A stretch of DNA of 64,000 bases from Streptomyces sp. AC550_RSS872 (GTDB lineage: Bacteria > Actinomycetota > Actinomycetes > Streptomycetales > Streptomycetaceae). The stretch spans positions 248,001-312,000 of the forward strand of contig NZ_JAGMUL010000026.1 in NCBI RefSeq assembly GCF_019049285.1, in the 5' to 3' direction. Made by a program: the position numbers and the translations under genes. The number at the start of each line of letters is the position of its first letter. Position 1 is the stretch's first letter. A model generated the notes under the pieces. The model ran no database searches, was not told the origin of the DNA, and worked only from the letters and a program-made list of their open reading frames with translations. Shown here one piece after another: positions 28,029 to 35,914 of this stretch.

Positions 28029-28803
28029 CCCCGAGAAGGACGCCGAGCGCATCCCCACCGTCATCGCGGACGAGCTGCACATCGTCTACCGCGTCAACGG
28101 CGCCAAGACCGGAAAGGGCAGCGCCACCGCAGCCCTGAGCCGCATCCTCAAGCGCGGCGAGGAGCGGGGCGTGCGCAAGGTGCACGCCGTCCGGGGCGTC
28201 TCCTTCGTCGCCTACCGGGGCGAGGCCATCGGCCTGATCGGCTCCAACGGCTCCGGCAAGTCCACTCTGCTGCGTGCTATCGCCGGCCTGCTCCCGGCCG
28301 AGAAGGGCAAGGTCTACACCGACGGCCAGCCCTCCCTGCTCGGCGTGAACGCGGCCCTGATGAACGACCTCACGGGCGAGCGCAACGTCATATTGGGCGG
28401 GCTCGCCATGGGTATGTCCCGTGAGCAGATCAAGGAGCGCTACCAGGAGATCGTCGACTTCTCGGGCATCAACGAGAAGGGCGACTTCATCACGCTTCCC
28501 ATGCGCACGTACTCGTCCGGCATGGCGGCCCGGCTGCGTTTCTCCATCGCCGCGGCCAAGGACCACGACGTCCTCATGATCGACGAGGCGCTGGCGACGG
28601 GTGACCGCTCCTTCCAGAAGCGCTCGGAGGACCGGATCCGCGAGCTGCGCAAGCACGCGGGCACGGTGTTCCTGGTCAGCCACAACAACAAGTCGATCCG
28701 CGACACCTGCAACCGCGTCCTGTGGCTGGAACGCGGCGAGCTGCGCATGGACGGACCGACGGACGAGGTCCTCAAGGAGTACGAGAAGTTCACGGGCAAG
28801 TAG
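28021..28803 (+). CDS. ABC exporter ATPase (TagH-like)
   Basis: A 260-residue ATPase partner of the preceding permease. It shows Walker A GSNGSGKST near residue 77, the TagH/Wzt-type segment LLGVNAALMNDLTGERNV after it, the atypical signature YSSGMAARLRF, and DEALATGD after Walker B. These features separate polymer-exporting TagH/Wzt ATPases from ordinary importers. It lacks the long C-terminal substrate-recognition domain of some Wzt proteins, so export is probably not tied to a specific chain end. The operon ends here at a strong terminator. Confidence 0.92.
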   Translation: MADPEKDAERIPTVIADELHIVYRVNGAKTGKGSATAALSRILKRGEERGVRKVHAVRGVSFVAYRGEAIGLIGSNGSGKSTLLRAIAGLLPAEKGKVYTDGQPSLLGVNAALMNDLTGERNVILGGLAMGMSREQIKERYQEIVDFSGINEKGDFITLPMRTYSSGMAARLRFSIAAAKDHDVLMIDEALATGDRSFQKRSEDRIRELRKHAGTVFLVSHNNKSIRDTCNRVLWLERGELRMDGPTDEVLKEYEKFTGK

Positions 28804-28843
28804 CCCACCCGGACATGGGCCGTGCGGCCCAGGACGTTTCGCA

Positions 28844-28874
28844 GGGCCCTGCCGGAACTGCTCCGGCGGGGCCC
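28844..28874 (+). terminator. Terminator of the exporter operon
   Basis: GGGCCCTGCCGGA (28844-28856) pairs with TCCGGCGGGGCCC (28862-28874) over a 5-base loop, with a single G-T wobble in 13 pairs. It separates the exporter operon from the hopanoid operon. Confidence 0.82.
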
Positions 28875-28918
28875 CGCGTCTGCAAAGGAAACGTCAACTC
28901 CGGCTGGTCTCGGGAAGC

Positions 28919-29128
28919 TTGACGCCAATCGGTGTGTTGTTGTGATGTGCAGGACACCCCCACGGGCCCGGCCCCGTTGTACAACGTAAGCTGTACCGGT
29001 ACCGAAACGCGGCAAGTGGGGCGATAACGAACGACACCCCCACGCAGGGCCGCGGCGCGGACGGCCGGGCGGCGTGTCCGAAATAGTGTGCATTGGGTCT
29101 GCGGTGTAGAACGGGAGATGTGACGGCA
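28919..29128 (+). promoter_or_regulatory. Probable promoter/leader region of the hopanoid operon
   Basis: About 250 bases without a gene lie between the terminator and the first hopanoid ORF. Visible signals are TTGACG at 28919 (possible -35), the 10-bp palindrome GTTGTACAAC at 28976-28985, the palindrome CGGTACCG at 28997-29004 and two copies of GACACCCCCAC (at about 28953 and 29033). No clear -10 box can be assigned; the palindromes are candidate operator sites. Confidence 0.35.
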
Positions 29129-29194
29129 ATGGCTACGGAAACTCCCCAGCTCCACGCAGCATGTGCCGTCCCCGCGCCGGGCAGTCCACGGTGA
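29129..29194 (+). CDS. Possible 21-residue leader ORF coupled to hpnC
   Basis: An ATG with GGGAG 11 bases upstream opens a 21-codon frame that ends in a TGA overlapping the GTG of hpnC (GTGA). The geometry is that of a translational coupling leader. Codon third positions are mixed and I know no homologue, so this may be only a chance frame in the 5' untranslated region. Confidence 0.35.
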   Translation: MATETPQLHAACAVPAPGSPR

Positions 29195-30090
29195 CGGGAA
29201 CCGGCGCGCCCACAGCTGATCCGGAGCGTGGCACGCTCGACAAGGCCGCTGCGGAGAACTTTCCCGTGGCGCCTTTCTTCCTGCCCAGGGCCTGGCGCAC
29301 CGACCTCATGGCCGTCTACGGCTTCGCCCGGCTCGTCGACGACATCGGCGACGGCGATCTCGCCCCCGGCGGCGCCGACGCCCGGCTGCTCGGCGTGTCG
29401 CCCGAGGAGGCCGACGACCGCCTGGTCCTCCTCGACGCCTTCGAGGCCGACCTGCGCCGTGTCTTCGACGGCACCCCGCGCCACCCCCTGCTGCGCCGCC
29501 TCCAGTGGACCGTGCGCCGCCGCTCGCTGACCCCCGAGCCCTTCCTCGGCCTGATCGCCGCCAATCGCCAGGACCAGCTCGTCGCGCGGTACGAGACCTA
29601 CGACGATCTGCTTGCCTACTGCGAACTGTCCGCCAACCCCGTCGGCCGTCTCGTCCTCGCCGTCACCGGTACCGCGACGCCCGAGCGGATCCGCCGCTCC
29701 GATGCGGTGTGCACGGCGCTCCAGATCGTCGAGCACCTCCAGGACGTCGCCGAGGACCTCGGCCGTGACCGGATCTATCTGCCCGCGGCGGACATGAAAC
29801 GCTTTCACGTCCAGGAAACCGACCTTGCGGTAAAAACAGCAGGCGCATCGGTGCGCGCACTGGTTGCATACGAAGCCGAACGCGCTCAGAACCTCCTGAA
29901 TGAAGGCACCCCCCTGGTGGGTAGCGTCCACGGCAGGCTGAAGCTGCTGCTCGCGGGTTTCGTGGCGGGGGGAAAGGCGGCGATCCGTGCGATCTCCGCC
30001 GCCGAATACGACGTACTTCCCGGCCCGCCCAAGGCCAGCAGGCTCCAGTTGCTGCGCGAGGTGGGCGTGACTCTGCGAGGAGAGGGGTGA
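29191..30090 (+). CDS. hpnC: Squalene-pathway synthase HpnC
   Basis: Trans-isoprenyl synthase-like enzyme of 299 residues that works with HpnD and HpnE to make squalene. In the characterised route HpnD forms presqualene diphosphate and HpnC converts it to hydroxysqualene. The first Asp-rich region is YGFARLVDDIGDGD near residue 50 and the second is LQIVEHLQDVAEDLGRDRIYLP near 180-200, both usual for the family. The GTG is the first start after the leader stop; the frame is also open from an ATG ten codons upstream. Its end overlaps hpnD by GTGA. Confidence 0.9.
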   Translation: MTGTGAPTADPERGTLDKAAAENFPVAPFFLPRAWRTDLMAVYGFARLVDDIGDGDLAPGGADARLLGVSPEEADDRLVLLDAFEADLRRVFDGTPRHPLLRRLQWTVRRRSLTPEPFLGLIAANRQDQLVARYETYDDLLAYCELSANPVGRLVLAVTGTATPERIRRSDAVCTALQIVEHLQDVAEDLGRDRIYLPAADMKRFHVQETDLAVKTAGASVRALVAYEAERAQNLLNEGTPLVGSVHGRLKLLLAGFVAGGKAAIRAISAAEYDVLPGPPKASRLQLLREVGVTLRGEG

Positions 30091-31049
30091 TCCGGACCGT
30101 GGAGTCTGCGCCACACGCGTCCGCACCGGTACTCGCCGCCTACAGCTACTGCGAGGCCGTCACCGGGCAGCAGGCCCGTAACTTCGCCTACGGCATCAGG
30201 CTGCTGCCCACGCCCAAGCGCCGCGCGATGTCGGCGCTGTACGCGTTCTCGCGCCGCGTCGACGACATCGGCGACGGCGCCCTGACCGACGACGTCAAGA
30301 TCGCCAGGCTCGAGGAGACGCGGGTGCTGCTGACCCGGGTCCGCGACCGCAAGGTCGACGAGGACGACATCGACCCTGTGGCCGTCGCCCTCGCACACGC
30401 CGCCGACACCTTCCGGATCCCGCTCGGCGGCCTCGACGAACTCATCGACGGCGTCCTGATGGATGTCCGCGGCGAGACCTACGAGACCTGGGACGACCTG
30501 AAGGTCTACTGCCGCTGTGTGGCGGGCGCCATCGGGCGACTCTCGCTCGGCGTGTTCGGTACGGAACCCGGCGCGCGGGGGGCCGAGCGCGCACCCGAGT
30601 ACGCCGACACGCTCGGGCTGGCCCTCCAGCTCACCAACATCCTGCGGGACGTCCGTGAGGACGCCGAGGGCGGGCGCACCTATCTGCCCTCCGACGACCT
30701 CGCCAAGTTCGGCTGCTCGACCGGCTTCAGCGGGTCGACACCACCGGAGGGCTCCGACTTCGCGGGCCTCGTGCACTTCGAAGTGCGTCGGGCCCGCGCC
30801 CTTTTCGCCGAGGGCTACCGGCTGCTCCCCATGCTGGACCGGCGCAGCGGTGCCTGTGTCGCCGCCATGGCCGGCATCTACCTTCGCCTCCTCGACCGCA
30901 TCGAGCGCGACCCGCAGGCCGTGCTGCGCGGCCGGGTCTCGCTGCCCGGGCGGGAGAAGGCGTACGTCGCCGTGCGCGGCCTGTCCGGTCTGGACGCCCG
31001 GCATGTGACCCGGCGAACCGTCAGTCGTACCGTCAGGAGGCGCGCCTGA
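30087..31049 (+). CDS. hpnD: Presqualene diphosphate synthase HpnD
   Basis: Condenses two farnesyl diphosphates to presqualene diphosphate, the first committed step to squalene in this cluster; 320 residues. The family motifs are ALYAFSRRVDDIGDG near residue 50-65 and LQLTNILRDVREDAEGGRTYLP near 180-200, holding the two Asp-rich magnesium sites. The GTG start overlaps the hpnC stop and has GGAGAGG just upstream. The last bases (TGATG) overlap the start of a 47-codon micro-ORF, so translation is continuous through the block. Confidence 0.93.
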   Translation: MIRTVESAPHASAPVLAAYSYCEAVTGQQARNFAYGIRLLPTPKRRAMSALYAFSRRVDDIGDGALTDDVKIARLEETRVLLTRVRDRKVDEDDIDPVAVALAHAADTFRIPLGGLDELIDGVLMDVRGETYETWDDLKVYCRCVAGAIGRLSLGVFGTEPGARGAERAPEYADTLGLALQLTNILRDVREDAEGGRTYLPSDDLAKFGCSTGFSGSTPPEGSDFAGLVHFEVRRARALFAEGYRLLPMLDRRSGACVAAMAGIYLRLLDRIERDPQAVLRGRVSLPGREKAYVAVRGLSGLDARHVTRRTVSRTVRRRA

Positions 31050-31192
31050 TGGACATTCCGGCCCAAGGTGATGCCATCGGCGAAAAGCGGCGGGCAACCC
31101 TCCGCTGCCGGGTCGCGTCCCTGACTGAGACGACCGGCCGTGCACCGTTCAAGCACCGGCCCGGCGGTCGCGCAGGGGAGGGTGCACGATGA
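31049..31192 (+). CDS. 47-residue micro-protein between hpnD and hpnE (DUF6380-like)
   Basis: An ATG overlapping the hpnD stop (TGATG) starts a 47-codon frame that closes with ATGA on the hpnE start, so it exactly fills the gap and is coupled on both sides. The product is basic and hydrophilic (GEKRRATLRCRVASLTETTG, ending GGRAGEGAR), with no membrane segment. From memory it resembles the short Streptomyces family DUF6380, and S. coelicolor numbering leaves a gene here (SCO6761) between hpnD and hpnE. Function unknown; it could be a regulator or a structural subunit, or only a coupling device. Confidence 0.6.
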   Translation: MDIPAQGDAIGEKRRATLRCRVASLTETTGRAPFKHRPGGRAGEGAR

Positions 31193-32619
31193 CCGACGGC
31201 ATGCGGCCGGAAGGGTCGCTCGCGGACATCCCGGGAGACGGTTCCGGGAAGGACGCCGTCGTGGTCGGCGGCGGGCTCGCCGGCATCACCGCCGCGCTCG
31301 CGCTGGCCGACGCCGGAGTGCGCGTCACCCTGGTCGAGGGCCGGCCGAGACTGGGTGGCCTGGCCTTCTCCTTCCAGCGCGGCGACCTGACCGTCGACAA
31401 CGGACAGCACGTCTATCTGCGCTGCTGCACCGCCTACCGCTGGTTCCTCGACCGCATCGAGGGGACGGCGCTGGCACCGCTTCAGGACCGCCTCGACGTA
31501 CCCGTGGTCGACCTGGCGCGGCCCGAGGGCCGTCGGCTCGGAAGGCTGCGGCGCGACGCGCTGCCCGTACCCCTGCACCTGGGCCGGAGCCTGGCGACGT
31601 ATCCGCATCTGTCGCTCGCCGATCGTGCCAAGGTCGGGCGTGCCGCGCTCGCGCTCAAGGGGCTCGACCTCACCGATCCCAGCCTGGACGCAACCGACTT
31701 CGGCAGCTGGCTGGCCGCGCACGGTCAGTCGGCGCGTGCCGTCGAGGCCCTGTGGGACCTGGTCGGGGTCGCCACTCTCAACGCGGTCGCGGGCGACGCC
31801 TCGCTGGGGCTGGCCGCGATGGTGTTCAAGACCGGCCTGCTGTCCGACCCGGGCGCGGCCGACATCGGATGGGCGCATGTCCCGCTGGGCGAACTGCACG
31901 ACCGGCTGGCCCGCAAGGCGCTCGACTCCGCGGGCGTGCGTACCGAGGTCCGTGCACGCGTCACCTCCATCTCCACTGACGAGAACGGGCGTTGGATCGT
32001 TCAGGTTCCCGGCGAGACGCTGCGGGCGGACGCGGTCGTGCTCGCGGCGGCCCAGCGCGAGGCCTACGACCTGCTGCCCGAGGGCGCCCTCGACGTCCCC
32101 GAACAGCTGCTGGAGATCGGCACGGCGCCGATCCTCAACGTCCATGTCGTGTACGACCGCAAGGTGCTCAGCAGCCCGTTCTTCGCGGCGCTCGGCACCC
32201 CGGTGCAGTGGGTGTTCGACCGGACCGACGCCTCCGGGCTCAGGGAAGGGCAGTACCTCGCCCTGTCCCAGTCGGCCGCACAGGACGAGATCGACGAGCC
32301 GGTCGCCGCGCTGCGCGAGCGGTATCTGCCGGAGCTGGAGCGGCTGTTGCCCGCGGCGCGCGGTGCGCGGGTGAAGGACTTCTTCGTGACCAGGGAGCGC
32401 ACCGCGACGTTCGCTCCCACCCCCGGCGTCGGGCGGCTGCGGCCCGGCGCCCGTACCAAGGCACCCGGCCTCTGTCTGGCCGGAGCGTGGACCGCCACTG
32501 GGTGGCCCGCGACCATGGAGAGTGCGGTCCGCAGTGGCGTGAGCGCGGCCGAAGCCGCGCTGAGTGCCCTGGGCCGGCCCCGCCCCCGTCGCCTCTTCGA
32601 CCTCGAGGAGGCGGCGTGA
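31189..32619 (+). CDS. hpnE: Hydroxysqualene dehydroxylase HpnE
   Basis: FAD-dependent enzyme of 476 residues, related to phytoene desaturases, that reduces hydroxysqualene to squalene. The dinucleotide-binding fold is near the start (VVVGGGLAGITAALALADAG, residues 22-41), followed by GGLAFSF and the family segment VDNGQHVYLRCC near 75. A second FAD-binding stretch, CLAGAWTATGWPATMESAV, lies at about residue 430-450. ATG overlaps the micro-ORF stop and has GGGGAGGG upstream. With HpnC and HpnD it forms the complete three-enzyme squalene route that replaces a single squalene synthase. Confidence 0.93.
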   Translation: MTDGMRPEGSLADIPGDGSGKDAVVVGGGLAGITAALALADAGVRVTLVEGRPRLGGLAFSFQRGDLTVDNGQHVYLRCCTAYRWFLDRIEGTALAPLQDRLDVPVVDLARPEGRRLGRLRRDALPVPLHLGRSLATYPHLSLADRAKVGRAALALKGLDLTDPSLDATDFGSWLAAHGQSARAVEALWDLVGVATLNAVAGDASLGLAAMVFKTGLLSDPGAADIGWAHVPLGELHDRLARKALDSAGVRTEVRARVTSISTDENGRWIVQVPGETLRADAVVLAAAQREAYDLLPEGALDVPEQLLEIGTAPILNVHVVYDRKVLSSPFFAALGTPVQWVFDRTDASGLREGQYLALSQSAAQDEIDEPVAALRERYLPELERLLPAARGARVKDFFVTRERTATFAPTPGVGRLRPGARTKAPGLCLAGAWTATGWPATMESAVRSGVSAAEAALSALGRPRPRRLFDLEEAA

Positions 32620-32681
32620 TGCTGAACCAGCGCCCGGCGGCAGGCCCCCGCACCCCCGGTACCGCAACAAGAGGAGAGACT

Positions 32682-33755
32682 GTGCCCACTGTGCCCCCGG
32701 CCGAGAAGGCCGCTCGAGAGACCGCGGTGGACGTGGCCGCGCTCCTGGAGCGCGGTAGGACCCTGGCCACCCCGGTACTGCGGGCCGCGATCGACCGCCT
32801 GGCCCCTCCCATGGACACCGTTTCCGCCTACCACTTCGGCTGGATCGACGCCGACGGCAAGCCCACGGCCGGCGACGGCGGCAAGGCCGTACGCCCCGCC
32901 CTCGCGGTGCTCTCCGCCGAGGTCACCGGCGCCGCGCCCGAGGTCGGCATCCCCGGCGCCGTCGCCGTGGAACTGGTCCACAACTTCTCCCTGTTGCACG
33001 ACGACCTGATGGACGGTGACGAACAGCGCCGCCACCGCGACACGGTGTGGAAGGTGCACGGGCCCGCCCAGGCCATCCTCGTCGGCGACGCCCTGTTCGC
33101 CCTCGCCAACGAGGTCCTGCTGGAACTCGGCACCGTCGAGGCCGGCCGCGCCACCCGCCGTCTGACCACCGCCACCCGCGCCCTGATCGACGGTCAGGCA
33201 CAGGACATCTCCTACGAGCACCGCGACCGCGTCAGCGTCGAGGAGTGCCTGGAGATGGAGGGCAACAAGACCGGCGCCCTGCTGGCCTGCGCCAGCTCCA
33301 TCGGCGCGGTGCTCGGCGGCGCCGACGACCGCACCGCCGACGCCCTGGAGAAGTACGGCTACCACCTGGGCCTGGCCTTCCAGGCCGTCGACGACCTGCT
33401 CGGCATCTGGGGCGACCCGGTCTCCACCGGCAAGCAGACCTGGAGCGACCTGCGCCAGCGCAAGAAGTCCCTGCCGGTCGTGGCCGCGCTCGCGGCGGGC
33501 GGCTCCGCCTCCGAGCGGCTCGGCGAGATGCTCGCCGCCGACGCCAAGAGCAGCGACTTCGCGAACTTCTCCGAGGAGGAGTTCGCGGCCCGCGCCGCCC
33601 TGATCGAGGAGGCGGGCGGCCGCGAGTGGACCGCCGACGAGGCACGCCGTCAGCACGCCGTCGCCGTCGAGGCGCTGGACGCCGTCGACATGCCCGACCG
33701 GGTACGGGCGCAGTTCACGGCGCTCGCCGACTTCGTCGTCGTACGGAAGAGATGA
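32682..33755 (+). CDS. Polyprenyl diphosphate synthase
   Basis: All-trans prenyl diphosphate synthase, 357 residues, expected to make farnesyl (or geranylgeranyl) diphosphate for the squalene enzymes. The first Asp-rich motif is LLHDDLMD near residue 105 and the second is QAVDDLLGIWGD near 232. The residue five before DDxxD is Phe and there is no insertion in DDLMD, which favours a C15-C20 product. Two starts are plausible: GTG 32682 with AGGAG at 5 bases, which I used, and ATG 32619, overlapping the hpnE stop with GAGGAGG at 7 bases. The extra 21 codons include rare AGA and ACA codons around the second ribosome site. Confidence 0.9.
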   Translation: MPTVPPAEKAARETAVDVAALLERGRTLATPVLRAAIDRLAPPMDTVSAYHFGWIDADGKPTAGDGGKAVRPALAVLSAEVTGAAPEVGIPGAVAVELVHNFSLLHDDLMDGDEQRRHRDTVWKVHGPAQAILVGDALFALANEVLLELGTVEAGRATRRLTTATRALIDGQAQDISYEHRDRVSVEECLEMEGNKTGALLACASSIGAVLGGADDRTADALEKYGYHLGLAFQAVDDLLGIWGDPVSTGKQTWSDLRQRKKSLPVVAALAAGGSASERLGEMLAADAKSSDFANFSEEEFAARAALIEEAGGREWTADEARRQHAVAVEALDAVDMPDRVRAQFTALADFVVVRKR

Positions 33756-33812
33756 GCACCAACGGGCGAAAAGAGATGATCAATATCGGTCGAATAGCCC
33801 TCGCGTAGTCGC

Positions 33813-33845
33813 CGGCCGGTGCCGCTGGAACCAGCGCACCGGCCG
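33813..33845 (+). other. Intra-operon hairpin before shc
   Basis: CGGCCGGTGC and GCTGG (33813-33828, one bulged C) pair with CCAGC and GCACCGGCCG (33831-33845), a 15-bp stem with a very small loop. It sits in the 143-base gap between the prenyl synthase and shc, the largest gap inside the operon. It could be a partial terminator, an RNA-stability element or a processing site. Confidence 0.5.
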
Positions 33846-33898
33846 ACGGCGGACCCACAGCAGACGCAACTCCAGGAGCACTGCACGAAGGGGAAGCC

Positions 33899-35914
33899 AT
33901 GACAGCGACGACCGACGGAAGCACCGGGGCTCTCCCGCCCCGGGCAGCCGCGGCCAGCGACACCGACAGCGAGACCCCCGTGGCGGCCGGGGTGCACGAG
34001 GCCGCCCAGCGCGCGGTCCGGCGCGCCACCGACTTTCTGCTGACGCGGCAGGACGCCCAGGGCTGGTGGAAGGGCGACCTCGAGACGAACGTCACCATGG
34101 ACGCCGAGGACCTGCTGCTCCGTCAGTTCCTGGGGATCCGCGACGAGAAGACCACCCGTGCCGCCGCGCTCTTCATCCGCGGCGAGCAGCGCCAGGACGG
34201 CGCCTGGGCCACCTTCTACGGCGGTCCGGGCGAACTCTCCGCCACCATCGAGGCGTACGTCGCCCTCCGGCTGGCCGGCGACACACCGGACGCACCGCAC
34301 ATGGCGAGGGCGTCGGCGTGGATCCGTGAGCGGGGCGGCATCGCCGCCTCCCGGGTCTTCACCCGGATCTGGCTGGCCCTGTTCGGCTGGTGGAAGTGGG
34401 AGGACCTGCCTGAACTCCCGCCGGAGCTCATCTACTTCCCCAAGTGGATGCCGCTCAACATCTACGACTTCGGCTGCTGGGCCCGGCAGACCATCGTCCC
34501 GCTGACGATCGTCTCCGCGAAACGCCCGGTACGCCCCGCGCCCTTCCCGCTCGACGAACTGCACGCCGACCCGGCCGACCCCAACCCGCCCAAGCCCCTT
34601 GCCCCGGCGGCGAGTTGGGACGGTGCCTTCCAGCGGCTCGACAAGGCGCTGCACCAGCTGCGCAAGGTCGCCCCGCGCAGGCTGCGCAGAGCCGCCATGA
34701 ACAGCGCCGCGCGCTGGATCATCGAGCGCCAGGAGAACGACGGCTGCTGGGGCGGCATCCAGCCCCCGGCGGTGTACTCGGTCATCGCCCTGCATCTGCT
34801 CGGCTACGACCTCGAACACCCCGTCATGCGCGAGGGGTTGGCGTCCCTGGACCGCTTCGCCGTGTGGCGCGAGGACGGGGCCAGGATGATCGAGGCCTGC
34901 CAGTCGCCGGTCTGGGACACCTGCCTCGCGACCATCGCGCTCGTGGACGCGGGCGTGCCGGCCGACCATCCGCAGCTGGTCAGGGCCGCCGACTGGATGC
35001 TCGGCGAGGAGATCGTCCGTCCCGGCGACTGGGCGGTCAAGCGTCCCCAACTGCCGCCCGGTGGATGGGCGTTCGAGTTCCACAACGACAACTACCCCGA
35101 CATCGACGACACCGCCGAGGTCGTCCTCGCCCTGCGCCGCGTCAAGCACCCCGAACCGGAGCGGGTCGAGAAGGCCATCGGGCGCGGGGTCCGCTGGAAC
35201 CTCGGGATGCAGTCGAGGAACGGGGCGTGGGGCGCCTTCGACGTCGACAACACCAGCCCCTTCCCCAACCGGCTGCCGTTCTGCGACTTCGGCGAGGTCA
35301 TCGACCCGCCGTCGGCGGACGTCACCGCGCACGTCGTCGAGATGCTCGCGGTCGAGGGCCTCGCCCACGACCCGCGCACCCGGCGCGGCATCCAGTGGCT
35401 GCTCGCCGAGCAGGAGCCGGACGGCTCGTGGTTCGGGCGCTGGGGCGTCAACTACGTCTACGGCACCGGATCCGTCGTACCGGCCCTGGTCGCGGCCGGC
35501 TTCCCGGGCTCGCACCCGGCGATCCGCCGCGCCGTGACCTGGCTGGAGTCAGTCCAGAACGACGACGGCGGCTGGGGCGAGGACCTGCGCTCCTACAAGT
35601 ACGTCAAGGAGTGGAGCGGCAAGGGCGCCTCGACCGCCTCGCAGACCGCGTGGGCGCTGATGGCGCTGCTGGCCGCGGGGGAGAAGGAGTCCAAGGCCGT
35701 CGAGCGGGGCGTCGAGTGGCTGGCGGCCACCCAGCGGGAGGACGGCTCCTGGGACGAGCCGTACTTCACCGGCACCGGCTTCCCCTGGGACTTCTCGATC
35801 AACTACCACCTCTACCGTCAGGTGTTCCCGCTCACCGCACTCGGCCGGTACGTCCACGGAGAGCCCTTCGCCGACAAGGCCGGGGCGGCTCTCGCCGAGG
35901 CCAAGGGGAGCTGA
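33899..35914 (+). CDS. shc: Squalene-hopene cyclase
   Basis: Cyclises squalene to hopene/diplopterol at the membrane; 671 residues. The catalytic DXDD motif is Asp401-Ile-Asp403-Asp404 (DIDDTAE), and several QW motifs are present (for example QDAQGWWKGD at the start, QENDGCWGGI, QEPDGSWFGRW, QNDDGGWGED and QREDGSWDEP near the end). The ATG has GGGGAAG upstream. About 35 residues at the N-terminus before the barrel are Ala/Thr/Ser-rich and variable in the genus. The stop overlaps the hpnG start by one base (TGATG). Confidence 0.97.
   Translation: MTATTDGSTGALPPRAAAASDTDSETPVAAGVHEAAQRAVRRATDFLLTRQDAQGWWKGDLETNVTMDAEDLLLRQFLGIRDEKTTRAAALFIRGEQRQDGAWATFYGGPGELSATIEAYVALRLAGDTPDAPHMARASAWIRERGGIAASRVFTRIWLALFGWWKWEDLPELPPELIYFPKWMPLNIYDFGCWARQTIVPLTIVSAKRPVRPAPFPLDELHADPADPNPPKPLAPAASWDGAFQRLDKALHQLRKVAPRRLRRAAMNSAARWIIERQENDGCWGGIQPPAVYSVIALHLLGYDLEHPVMREGLASLDRFAVWREDGARMIEACQSPVWDTCLATIALVDAGVPADHPQLVRAADWMLGEEIVRPGDWAVKRPQLPPGGWAFEFHNDNYPDIDDTAEVVLALRRVKHPEPERVEKAIGRGVRWNLGMQSRNGAWGAFDVDNTSPFPNRLPFCDFGEVIDPPSADVTAHVVEMLAVEGLAHDPRTRRGIQWLLAEQEPDGSWFGRWGVNYVYGTGSVVPALVAAGFPGSHPAIRRAVTWLESVQNDDGGWGEDLRSYKYVKEWSGKGASTASQTAWALMALLAAGEKESKAVERGVEWLAATQREDGSWDEPYFTGTGFPWDFSINYHLYRQVFPLTALGRYVHGEPFADKAGAALAEAKGS

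Noticed and set aside
31033..32670. 545-codon minus-strand frame opposite hpnE
   Set aside because: Shadow frame; hpnE is fully supported and coupled to its neighbours.
33752..33808. 18-codon frame overlapping the prenyl synthase stop (ATGA)
   Set aside because: Codons such as ATA, AAA and AAT are unlike the neighbours and the peptide is unremarkable; more likely untranslated spacer before the hairpin.
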